From Smittia aterrima (Eukaryota > Arthropoda > Insecta > Diptera > Chironomidae): 64,000 bases of DNA. Position 1 is the first letter of the stretch; every line of letters starts with the position of its first letter. The notes below the pieces were generated by a model. The model was not told the DNA's origin, ran no database searches, and saw only the letters and a program-made list of their open reading frames with translations. Shown one piece after another: positions 26,606 through 38,044 of the stretch. Location of the stretch: NCBI GenBank assembly GCA_033063855.1, contig CP093831.1, positions 3,162,001-3,226,000 on the forward strand. The letters run 5' to 3'. Made by a program: the position numbers and the translations under genes.

Positions 26606-29139
26606 CAACAATCAATCAAACCGTAAAAATGCCACAAGGGACTCAATAAGGAATGTCAAGCTAATGCGACAAAGATTTTCTTTCGATGGATCTTTAATTT
26701 CATCTCGAATTTATTGAATGACAATCTTGTGGAAAGCTAACGAGGAAAATGATTGCGTAATTGATACTAACAGCGGATAATTGGATTTCGCACCCTCCCT
26801 AACTTAGGAGAATTCAATAAATTACCAGAAGGAGAATCGAGATCAATTTTCTAATCAAATAATTCGAAATAAGTTGCGATCAGTTTCAAAATGAATTTTC
26901 GTTCTTAGCTCAAAGCGTTTCGAGTTTGATGGCCTTGTGATGTAATTTGATTTCCTCAAAACAAAATTCCCGGAAGCGATTCAATTAGAAAAGTTATTGA
27001 GTTGTTGTTTGTCGAGAGATTATTCGAGACCTCGTTCACTGTTTGTCTGTCAACTCTTAACAACTTCAACCCCATCCATCGTCAGTGATTTAAGTTCATT
27101 TAAAACTTCTCGACAACAACAGATGTTTCAATTTTTCTTTGGAGATAATTTGAATAAAACAAGAATCGGAAAAGTTAATTGCCTGTGATGCTGAATCCTT
27201 CGACTTCAATTCTTTTGTCGCAGACTTTAATTGACCTCATTAATTATAAATTTAGTTTAATTTCTTGTAAAGTTGGTTCACAATTAGATTTAAATGCGTT
27301 GTGATGACGAGAAAGATTTGAGTTTAATGCATTTCCCAACTGACTCGAAATATTTTCGAAGAAACCTGTTTCAAAAGAAAAATCATTTTGCCGGATCATT
27401 TATTTCAAATAAAAGAATTTTTGTAGCTCTGCCGCTTGGGATTGACCGAGGGTGCGAACTGAATCATCGAATTTTCCTTCTCTCACTTCAGATCCCTTAC
27501 AACTTCTATTAATATTTGAGTGAGTCTGATCCAGAGAAGAAGAGAGAGCATCCAAGCACCTGCTAAGTTTCTTTCCGAAACAACTTTTTAAGTAAAACTC
27601 TGAATTATTTAAGGCAATCGAGTCACATCAATGTTATGTGAGCTTCAGATTTCTTCACCGAGACGTGACCACGAAAGAGAAAATTCTGAGATTGAAAAAT
27701 CGTTTCTTCGACAGACAAAATCTCGTGATTCATTCATCGACTTGTCAGAGATTTCTTCTCAATTTTCTACCGCAATCTAAACTTCAAAGTGAGAACCTTG
27801 AAATAGAAAATTCAAGCAGATGAGCAAATGATATCATTTAACAATAATTGTTTAACAAGATTCGATTGCTATTAGTTGAACCCTAAACTGTTCACCCCTG
27901 AAGCATGAAATCCCAGTGAATTACGTGGACATTGACAAGGAGTAACGAGCAATCAGTCAATGCAAAGTGAGATCAGCTGCAACAAAAGATTTTTGCATTC
28001 AAATGAAATGAGGTGAAAAGTGAATTTTAAACTCGAAGCTTCTCGTTTTTGTTATTTGATGACAATTGCATGCTCAAGTGCTCAAAATATTTTCCGACAA
28101 ACTCAAGCGATTACTCATTGACGAAGACAAACTGGCAGATTAATTTGTCATTGAAATTTTAATTCGCCTTCTCGATTTTTCTGTTCAACTTGTCACTTGA
28201 TTTTGATTTATTTGCATTTCCTCTCCATCAAGTGCGATCGTTCTCGAAATAATTCTGCCGATCGGAAAAAATGTTAATTTGTTGAACTTTCCTTTTTGGA
28301 TTTAATTGAATTCACGTTCGCTTTATAATAAATCATTGAAATGAGTGTCGTCAGTTGACTCACTCGAGCAACAAATTGAATTCTCGTCATCGATCTGCTT
28401 CAGCTTTCCATCAATCGAAGAGATTCACGCGTAAATATTTGATCATCACATGGACACTCGTCACTCTGATTCTATTTCGATAAATCTTCAGTTAAATTGT
28501 GTTTGCAGTCAATAGATTCCTTTACAAGCCAAAGGGATTGATAGCGACGAGAGAAAAGGGTTCACTGCAAGAAGATTCAAACCTTTTCAATGATCTCGAA
28601 TGTTTGAATTCGGTTTCGCATTCCAACCCAATTCACAAATCAGTAAATAATCGTTTCAGCGTTTAAATTAAACTCCAAACTTTCCTTTGTTGAAAAGTTA
28701 AATCCTTTAGCTTCGTCTCGCTCTCAAATATTATTTGTTGTTGTTGATATGCAAACTCACTCGAAGGCCGACAGGGAGTTGAATCGACTTGCGATTGTTA
28801 TTTAAAGTGGGAACAACAATCATAAAATAAACATCAGTCGAGCAATCAAAATTAAATTATTGCGATTATGAAAGCAGTTGCAGCCCTTTTCAAAGTTTTC
28901 GTGAGGGTTGCACAACCAACTGACGAGCGATGTTTTATCAGAGTCATCAGCAAAGAATAAATTGTGAGAGAAAACTAATATTTGCAATCAAAAAAGCATT
29001 ACGCTGATTACAATCATCGAAGATGCGAAGGGTCTATCGAAGCTTTGCCGAACCAGAAGTTGAAGCCAAATTCTCATAAATCGAAGAGATGAGGAAGAAA
29101 ACTAATTTATCCAATTATTTGCCGCTCAAACACAATCAA

Positions 29140-29490
29140 TCTTCTCCTCAAATGATTTCATCATTCCAATATTGGCTCACAAATTCAATTATCTCAATTG
29201 TTTTAGGATCGAAAATTCAAAATAAATTCACTCTTGTTTGCTCACGATGCGGTTTTGTTAGAACTTTCTTTTGAAACTCGCAATTTTTTTTGTAATGAAA
29301 GAAACTGCATGAATTATTAAAATTAAAATTACGCGTCGTCAGTGGAAACAACCCTCGCTACGAGCAATAAACAAATATTCGAGATCTCACCGCAAACGTT
29401 ACATTTTTGTTTTCAAAACTGCTGAGCATGTAAAATAAAAGGGAAGCAGAAAATTTGTATAAAAGACTGCTCAAAGGCATTAATGTTTAA
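29140..29490. other. Right-arm local replacement
   Basis: The mirrored match to the left arm breaks after CACAATCAATCTTCT and resumes near 29,495 (AATTGAAACACCAGCTCGAC, mirroring 9,060-9,140). The intervening ~350 bp differs from the left arm's 9,140-9,500. No gene seen. Confidence 0.6.
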
Positions 29491-30557
29491 TTGAAACACC
29501 AGCTCGACAGCTTCTCTCGTAATTGATCCCTCTCTGAAATTTCACGCTCGCATGATCTGCAACAAACAAGCGACTACTCGGAAATAATCGCGCTGAGCCA
29601 TAAAAGTAAATTGCATTTTAATTCTCGACTTGTGCGTCGATTTTTATTTATTTTCGCTTCATTCTCTTGCGCAACTGTGACGAACTGATTGTGTCACAGA
29701 AATGATTGACTAACTCGTCCCTAATCTCCTGATCGAATCGGGAAATTCTCTTCTAATCCTCCTTGAAACGAAAGCGATGAAACTTCAAAGCGAAATTAAT
29801 TGAGATCTTCATTAACATTCTCGTTAACTTGTCTCGATGACAGAGAAAGGTTTGAGAAAGGACAAAGATTCATTAGAATAAGCGAGAACAGAATATTTCA
29901 AATGACAATCGGCTCAGTCACATCGAAGGAAGACGCAAATGGGGACAAATTAAATTGAACTCAAGCGGAAGCAAACTCGATTGAGGGAAATTTTATACAA
30001 CTCGCGTCAAGCTCTTCCGCTCTCATGAGCCAATTGTCCGAAGTGTCACAACAGCATCAAACCATTAGCATTTTCTTTTCACTCCATTCACGTTCTCTCT
30101 CGATCCGCCAACGATAAAAATATAATCGGCGATTGGTGTCTCGTCAACCAGAAAATTCCAATTCTGCTTTCGTTCTATCTCTGATGGTGATGTTAAATGT
30201 TGTAAGAACGAGATAAACATTAATCTCATTAAAATTCAATTGGTTTTAAATTACTTTGGCCCGAAAACAAGTTTTCTCAGAAAATTGTCTGGTTGGGAAA
30301 TTTATTTTCGGTAAGAACTAAAGTCGACAATTTTACTTTTCAGATGATTGTGTCATAACGACGAAACATGAACTGATGAGGAACATATCGTGAGCATGAA
30401 GGGAATGGGAAAGTCTAGCTTAAGGGTGGCCAGACAAGTACGAAGGTTGTTTTATTTGAAAACATTTTGAACACATCGCGATAATAGAAATCAATTCTTT
30501 CTCGTTCGTTTATTTTCTTTATTAACTACACGTCAGTGCTGAGTCAGAAATAAAACG

Positions 30558-32491
30558 ATGAAGTTGGTTCTAAAGTGTTTTGCAGTTTTCGTAATTGTTT
30601 TGCTTCTCAAAGTTGGTTACTCAAAGCAGAGCCTCACACCTTTCGCAGTTAAAGAATACATCGCAGAACATCTCGTCAAAAATGCGATAAAGTTTGAAGT
30701 GATTTACAACTCAAAAGCTCAAGAATTGTTGGACGAAACTTTGAAATTGATCAGTGACGTCAAAAGTTATCGCATCACTCAAGTTGATTCCAGGATTCGA
30801 CCAAACGGCAGAAACCTCTTTGATCTCGATTTCTCTGCGGTTTTGTTCTTCGACTCGTTCCAGAACTATTTGCAATTCGAGGACAGAATCAATTTGACAA
30901 TACGTGGCCCACAAGAACGCAATCTCTTGATCGTCTGCGCAAATCTCTCAACAAAAGAAATTGAAAGAAAAATTCCAAATGACAAATATCAAATTCGTCA
31001 ATATCTGGTCGAAGAGAAAGGAACAATTTCGTTGAAAGCAACAACACTTTTCACGCCACGAGCTTGTCACAAGCAACAGCTGATTGAGATCAATCAATTC
31101 TCAGAGAAAAAGTTAAAATGGAAGTCAACAAAATTTTCCATGTCAAAGATCGATAACTTTTATGGTTGCACGCTCAGCATTTGTTACTACAATATCCGAC
31201 CACTTTCTAGTCAATTTTATTTCATTTGTCCTAAAAATGAAAAATGTAAAGTGCTTTTCGGTGGCTACCTGTCATCACTTGCTTCCGATCTGAAACAAGA
31301 TCTGAACTTCAAAGCTGACCAATACTTCAAAAATTTTGATGTGCCATATTACATCTACGTGAATGGATCTGATTTTACCAGCGGACTTCAGCAAATCTTT
31401 CGGCCTATTAAATTCGATTGGGTAGCATTTTCAGGCGCAATTGATCATTACACATTCTACAGGTCAATGTTCAGTTCACCCATTACAAGTGATTCTGATA
31501 AAATCATCGTTCCACCAGGAGCAGCCTACACATCGGAAGAGAAGTTTTTGCTTCCTTTTGATACAACGACTTGGATTCTGTTTATAACAGTTTTCGTTGT
31601 TGCATTTGTTGTCGTTGGATTGTTGATGTTCTTCAGATCAACTTCGAGCAATTCATTCGTGATTGGAGAAAACGTAAGCTCACCAGGATTAAACATTTTT
31701 GGAGCATTCATGGGAATCCCGCAGTTTGCATTACCGACCAGAAATATCGCAAGAGTTTTCTTGATGATTTTCATTCTCTTTTGTCTCATCATGAGAACTG
31801 CCTATCAAGGAGTTTTCTACGACTTTCTAACTACAAATCCTCACAAAGCTCCAATCAGATCAATCGAAGAACTTTTGGATTCACAATTTCCGCTTTATCG
31901 TCAATTAAACATTAAAAATAAAGTAGAAGCTCGAAATGATTTTGTGCAAAGGTAAGCTTCTAAAATTTACAGACGCAACTTGTATCATGCAAGTAGATCT
32001 TCATTATTTTTCTCAGATTTCAAGTGATAGATGTGCCTCCTGAGGACATGAAAGGACTCTTTTATCAGATACTTGAATCATCATTTGAAGGAGCTATCTT
32101 GCACGCAGAAGAAAGTATTAATTACTTAAGTAAGCAAGCTCCAAGAAAAACTAGGAGCGAATTCGAGATAATTAAAGATGTCTTCATCATGAGCTTCAAC
32201 ATGGGAATTCCCTTCAATCCTGTTAGTTTCTTATTTCCTGCGTTTGATAAGCTTATCACATCATATTTGGAGTGTGGCCTCTTTGAAAAATGGATAACTA
32301 CTCAGACAAAACATGTTGAAGTTACGGCAAAAGGAGATAAGCTACTCCCACAGGTTCTCACTCTCGATGATTTATCCGCAGGATTCAAATTCTGGCTCTG
32401 CTCACTTTTGATACCAACAATCGCATTCATCGGAGAACTTTGCTACTTTTGGTTGCCAAGAATTTGGAGACGTCTGAAGTTTAGAGCCTAA
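30558..32491 (+). CDS. Divergent ionotropic receptor IR1, inserted in the right slou arm
   Basis: Insect chemosensory ligand-gated cation channel of the iGluR-derived IR family. Exons 30,558-31,951 and 32,017-32,491; 622 residues. It has a signal peptide (about 1-22), a divergent extracellular N-terminus, an S1 ligand-binding half (about 200-335) and M1 (WILFITVFVVAFVVVGLL, about 339-356). A pore-loop region follows with SSPGLNIFGAFMGIPQ, then M2 (ARVFLMIFILFCLIM), then S2, which is split by the single intron, and M3 near the C-terminus (FWLCSLLIPTIAFIGELCYF). Near-identical N-terminus to the IRs at 52.4 and 54.9 kb. Ligand unknown. The gene and its flanks interrupt the palindrome arm, so it arrived there after the slou duplication or was lost from the left arm. 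Confidence 0.88.
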
Positions 32492-32957
32492 GTTTGTTGA
32501 TGCATTCGATTGCTATTCACTTACGAATCTGTTCATCAGTCACGAGGCTTTCATGAAATCACAACAAGATTTAATTTACTTTATTTATTTCCTTGCGGTC
32601 ATGTGAAAGACGAGATAGAAATTAAAACAAAGTCAGACTATAAAATACGAGAGCAATTTCCTTGATTAGCTTTCCTCATTTATCTTTGTTGGGTCAAATG
32701 TTCGAAGCTCTTAACGGACAATGAGATGAGTAAAGAAGAAAGAAATGGATTAAAAGCCAGAAAGCATTTAAATCCTTTCGTGTTTTCAAGGCAAGTTTAT
32801 CCACTTCTCTTCCATCGCTAGGGTGGCAATTTTCCACTCGAGTGATTCTCTCTCTTTCGAAAGGAAAGCAAATTTTATCGTCTTAAATGTTTAATTTTAT
32901 TACTTTTCTGTTTGTGAATAAAAAAGAAAAACGGACGATAATGGATGGAAGATAAAA
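32492..32957 (+). repeat. IR 3'-flank direct repeat, copy 1
   Basis: About 460 bp downstream of IR1 that is near-identical to 56,850-57,311 downstream of IR3 (from GATTGCTATTCACTTACG to ATAATGGATGGAAGATAAAAA). It shows that IR1 and IR3 moved with a common 3' flank and that the duplicated unit ends at about 32,957 / 57,311. Confidence 0.85.
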
Positions 32958-35900
32958 AGCTATTAAGGTTCCGGCTTCAATGGCTTCTGTGATCGCATTA
33001 AAGATTTTCCTGGACTTTATAAACTTTTCTTTAGTTTTGGTTACAATTTGCATCGTCAGCTCTCATCGTCATTAAAATTGTCATCAAAAGATTTCATTGA
33101 AGATCTAATCTAGTGGTAAAACTCATTTCCTGCTTTTAAGAATGTGATTTCATTACTGCAAGGGTGATCTCAAAAATATTTTCTTGAATGAAATTCTCTA
33201 AATTTTCTCGACAAATTTTGCGAGACACAACCCTAGGGTCTCATACAAAGAGTCTCGACGATTTTCTCGAACACAACCTTAGAGAAAGTGTAAAAGTTTA
33301 TCATTTGAGGGAAGATTAAGGAGTAAATCGTTTTCCTTTTCTTCTTGCCTCTTGAAGCTAAGAAGGCGTGTAATCGAAAACATTCAGACCATTAATATTG
33401 AGACGAAAGCGGCAGAGACTTTCTTTCTGCGAATTTTACTCAAGCGTTGAAAACTAAGTAGCATCAAATTGAATGAAGAGGAGTCGTTCAGTGGTGTAAG
33501 AACGACTTCGTTTAGTATTTGTTACTTTGTGTGACAAAATTTTTTAATTTATTTTTAAACGAAATATTTTACAATCAATCAGTGTCATTTGTCATAAAAA
33601 AAATTGAGTTCGGTGTGCATTTGTTTGATGCAGAACCGAATGGGCGGGAGAGATGTCAACGAAGCAACAGAGAGCGGTGATTTATTTGTCTGTCCTATGA
33701 CTTGAAATATTCGTTTTCGAAAACCTGGATTTTCCAATCATTTGAACGAAAGTAACGGAGTTTGTCTTTAAATCTCACTCGAGAATAATTTAATTTTCTT
33801 CAATTTGATTTTTTTCCTTTTCGTTTCGCCTTCTTTCCATTGCAAAGATTTTGGTTAGCATTGGACTAATTAAAATTAAAATTTCGCGCGTTAAACAAGC
33901 CGAGGAAGATTGCATGATGATTAATGCAACATAATTAGTCGTGACAAACGAGTTCGCCTTGTGCAGTCTGCAAATGTTCGCGACTCGTTCTCGCGGATAT
34001 TCATGAGTCGGAATAAAATAAATATTTGGGAAGTTTAATTTACACGCAAGCGGGAAAAGCGTCGATGGAGTTTATTGGTTTTTCATTGAAATATTTCCAA
34101 TTTTCATTTCATTCGCGCAGTTATCAAATTCGACGCGGCCATTAATTAGAAATCGCTCAATTATTCATAATTTAATTTCAAATTGAAACGAGAGTTTTCT
34201 AAACGAGCGAATGTTTGGTTGCGATTGAAACATTCATAAAGTCATAATTAAAACTGTTCAATTCATGAACGCGCAATGAATAATATCGAATCAAACATTT
34301 ATTTTCTAGTTTAAGCAACGTTGGACAGTTTAAAGAGAATAAAAATCTGAATTGAAGTTTTGCTCCTAAAAATGTTTTCATTTCAATTCCAAGTCATTTC
34401 CAAATATCATAGAAACTAATTAATGACGCGACATCAGTGGAGACAACGAATAGTAATAATTTCCTCACATTTTTCTATCGCTTCGTTGGCTTTCTTCGTT
34501 TCATGTTTTCGGGAAAAGAGAAACGAAAAATTTATGAGTCGACAAACAACGTAATTAGTTCCTTTCGGTTTTTAATTTTCTTTGGCGGCTAAAATTCTTT
34601 GAGAAATTTCATTCACAAGTCGAGGCGGAGAAAACTGGAAAGTTAAATAAGACTCACGGGCTCTCGACTTAAGGGGACGTTCGTTTGCTGTCATCTGCCA
34701 CGGCAATCTGCAGCACAAGCTAAAACAAAATTAGGAACGACAAGTCTGCTTGGATATGAGAGTTAAGTGAAGGCTGTAAAATAAATTAAATGTGTCTTTA
34801 ATTAAAAGACAACAAATCAGGAAAATTAATTAGAAAAAGCAATGACTTCAAGTTCTCACTAATTAAACTAAATTTTTTCTTGTCTCTTCTACGATTATAG
34901 AGGAATTTATGATTGTCTTCATTTTGAAGCAATTTTCGAGCTTTTAGTTGATACAATGTTGAATTTAAGTTTCATTTGCATGCTAATTATTCTCGCTCTT
35001 TTAGTTTTAATTGCTTTATTATAATTCGGAATATTATTTTCCACTTCATTTAATTTTGGCGAGCAAAGCGGCGGTTGTTTGCTTTTATTTGGCTGCTGAG
35101 CTTTCTGTTACATTAATCTGGGGGCGGAAATTTAATTGCGAGGATCATGAATTATTCACGGTTAGCAATTTGTAATTAGCTTCAATAATTAAGCAATTTC
35201 GGTTGAGTCTGAAACTTTGCTTCGAGCTTCAGAAGTCTCATCAACATGAAAAGACTTTTATGTTTTCTCTAAATCATCTCAAGAGAATTCTCGCTGCTGT
35301 CTAAAGAAACTCCGAGAGCTAAAATGTTTTGAGTTTTCATAGCTCTTGAATATTTTATCAGCTTTTATAAGAAAATGGAAGTTGAGTGTCTTTCATACAA
35401 AACGAAAATCCAAAATGTTTTATCGCGATGAGCTTGATTTGCATTTTTTTTTATTAGAAATTCGTTTTCGAAATCCCTGAGAGATATTTCCACATGAGTT
35501 TTATAAAAAGTGTTGTGTTGAGTAACTTAAATAGAACGTTCGTGAATGAAACAAATGGAGCCGCAAACAAGGCAAAAAGAGTGAGGAGACTGATCAAAAA
35601 TTCAAATCCTTCTTACTGTGTTAGATTGGGAAATAAATTTTTAATTCAACGATTGAGTGGAGAAGCTGCAAGAGCGTTGATAATATCAACAATGTTTGTG
35701 AACATTTATGATAAGCTAAAGCGAAATATTATAATTCGAAATGTCAAAAAGTTGTTACAACTAACGAAGTGAACGAGTCAACCGAAACATGACGAGACCA
35801 AGAGTTCCCAATTAAAAGTTTCTGATGCAGTCTAATTTGTTAAATAATATCAAGCATCAACGAGAGTTTTCATGCAATCTCACAACGAGAAGCTTAGCTC

Positions 35901-36153
35901 CTTAATCATGATGAACTCCTAGAACAAAAGGAGACCAACACAACTTAAATGAATTTGTGGTTTGATGAGATATGAAATATTTTGAAGTGGTGAGGATTTA
36001 CTCTCACTTACAATCCAGCATTGAATAATGAAAAATCATGGGGCGTGGCTTAAGATATTTCCCCGCTATTCAATGTTAACTCACACTAACAAACCTTTCA
36101 CTAAAATATTTTGAGCGATTTTCAGCAGAATCTAATTTGGTACAAAAGAGTTT
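32958..36153. other. Junction and diverged outer right arm, non-coding
   Basis: 32,958-33,345 has no match that I can see. From 33,350 on, islands mirror the outer left arm (7,725 down to 5,570). No gene is recognised. A 92-codon Lys/Asn-rich open frame at 35,494-35,772 lacks any domain or mirrored equivalent and I do not call it a gene. Confidence 0.6.
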
Positions 36154-37104
36154 CCAATCTGATATGCTCTCTTAAACATCTCGCTGGCTAAATGTTCGTA
36201 AATGCCAACGTCGCTTTTGCTATGTGGATCAATTTTCCATTTAAATGCTCTGTAGTTGTATGAACGTGCTAAGAGTTTTCATCTTCTGACATTTCTCCGA
36301 GTTAAATTGGTGTGAATAAAGCGATTTTCCGCAACAAAGTTTTCTTCGATTTCCTCTTAAGCCTCGTTGCGCAATATTTTCTTTAAAATATTTCTAGATC
36401 AATGTAAATGATTTGAAACTGATAATTGAACTTTTAATTTTGTTGGAAGAACTTTTTGTGAAAGGAAACTTGAGCTTAATGAAGGATCGAACCACAAAGT
36501 TGCTCCAAGCCTTTCATTACTCTTCATAATTATTGTTTAATTAGCAGAAAATCTCTCATTAAACTGCCACGACGGGAAAACAAACTGCGTAAGCTTCTCC
36601 TAATTAACCGCAAAATTTCCATAAAACATAAAACTCGCAAACATTTTAATTGAAACTCGAGCTCCACTGAGATCCAGAGTTTCCACATTAATCTGTCTCT
36701 TCGAGTGAAAACATTTCATCCTGAACCTCTGACTAAAGCTCCACCAACACACTCGTTATCAAAGTACATGAAACCATTAAGCACAGTTCGTCTCCACGCT
36801 ACTCTTCCCACTTGCCCACTCTGATCATTCTCGCTCTCTGCTCACCCAAAATTAAATGCCAACAAATCCGTAATTGCCATCTCGTTTAAAATAAATTCTC
36901 TGCAAACTCGAAGGAAACTGCGACACAAAGAAAAACTTTTCTCTCCAACTCGAGGGAATGAAAATTCATCGTCTATGAAAAATGATTTTCCAGCATCAAC
37001 AACAGCAGCAGCAGCAACCAAGTCTTGCAGCGATAATGGAGGGGAATGTAGCAAGGAAACTCCCAATCATTAACTCTTGTCGAGGCGGAGAGAAAATCGA
37101 GAGA
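36154..37104 (-). repeat. Repeat R, copy 4 (outer end of right arm)
   Basis: Inverted ~950 bp copy of R, full at the GCTGGCTAAATG end and stopping within the CTCTCGATTTTCTCTCC end. It shares AGTGGAGCTCG with R1, but TTTCACAAAAAGTTC and the AGGCTTGGAGC variant with R2 rather than R1, so it is a mosaic between R1-like and R2-like states. Confidence 0.85.
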
Positions 37105-38044
37105 GAGAAATTTAAAATTTCCTCAATCTCTCCTCACGCGTTTAGTTCAACATCAGCTTCAGTCTGTTTTCAGTTGCCAGGAGAGTCTGTTGAATTATTT
37201 GAAAGTTGAAACGGCTTTTCCCGGAAACAAAAATTCTTCCGACGGGATTTTGCAAAATGAAGAATTCAATTTTAAATCAAATTAAAGCAGAAGATTTGAC
37301 TAGAAATTTGAATTACTGTTTTGTTCAGAACAAAACTTAAAACAAAATTTTCTTCAAGTTTTTCAAAAAATATTTTACTTCAAAGTTTAAATTTAATTTA
37401 AATTTCCATTTCACAACTAAACGAAACCGTCAGCGATTAAATTAAATATCTGCTAATTACTCGACGTTCTCATCAACTTAATTGGGAATTATCACGCTCG
37501 TGAAACGAGTTCTGCCGCATCTCCTTCCACTCGAGCTCCATTCAACATCGCTCGAAAAATAATAAACAGATTCGCACCATAACAACAAGTCTGCTTCAAC
37601 GAACATTAAACCTAAAGGGAAATGTGAAATCATTTTTCTCCCAACCACCCCCGCACTCACATTTATGAACGTTTTCAGATTATAGCTGAGAAGAAATATT
37701 TTCATTTAATAATTGCTCCCATTTTGCGGTGTTTGCTTTCCAAATTGAGTTGAATGTAGAAATGGAATTTCACCCGAGACTCCATTACGATTAGCTTAAC
37801 TGAGTTTATGATACGGCAACTCATAGCTTTCTCTAATTTTAATTGCTTTCGAATTAGATCTGAAACGACGACGATAAACAGCCGCGAAAGTTTGTGACAA
37901 ACAATTTTCCAACGATTAATTTTCTGGAGTGAGAACGAATTATGTTAAAAGTTAGACGAAGTTGAGAACTTTGTTTTCTTAATTTTTATTGTCACTGATC
38001 CAAGAATCTTTGTTAATTGGCTGATGATTATTAAAGTTTTAGGA
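37105..38044. other. Outer right arm end and flank, non-coding
   Basis: 37,640-37,770 mirrors 3,140-3,250 (shared core AAAGCAAACACCGCAAAATGG) and marks the detectable outer end of the inverted duplication. 37,771-38,044 shows no recognisable content. Confidence 0.55.

Larger units (their letters stand above)
24679..30250. other. Conserved slou 3'-flanking domain, right arm
   Basis: Non-coding by inspection and nearly identical in reverse complement to 8,380-14,743. It ends sharply at about 30,250, where IR1-linked DNA begins. It contains the (CT)n tract at about 25,957-25,978. No gene is recognised; open frames here are short and are mirrored in the other arm only because the DNA is duplicated. 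Confidence 0.6.
20091..37770 (-). repeat. Right arm of the giant inverted duplication containing slou copy B
   Basis: Collinear in reverse complement with 3,140-19,820. It is near-identical from 20,600 to about 30,250 except for replaced stretches at 26,020-26,605 and 29,140-29,490. It is interrupted at about 30,250-33,345 by a block carrying IR1, and resumes in diverged form to R4 and to about 37,770. Divergence increases with distance from the centre; R4, at the far end, is an exception and remains nearly identical to R1 and R2. Confidence 0.88.

Noticed and set aside
35494..35772. 92-codon open frame in the outer right arm
   Set aside because: It starts with ATG but has biased Lys/Asn composition, no recognisable domain, no mirrored frame in the left arm and no promoter or splice evidence.
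3140..37770. The palindrome as a sequencing hairpin (missing-adapter) artefact
   Set aside because: Hairpin artefacts give the same sequence in both arms. Here the arms have many substitutions, unrelated segments and a gene present in only one arm. A haplotype misassembly is not excluded and is kept as an alternative.
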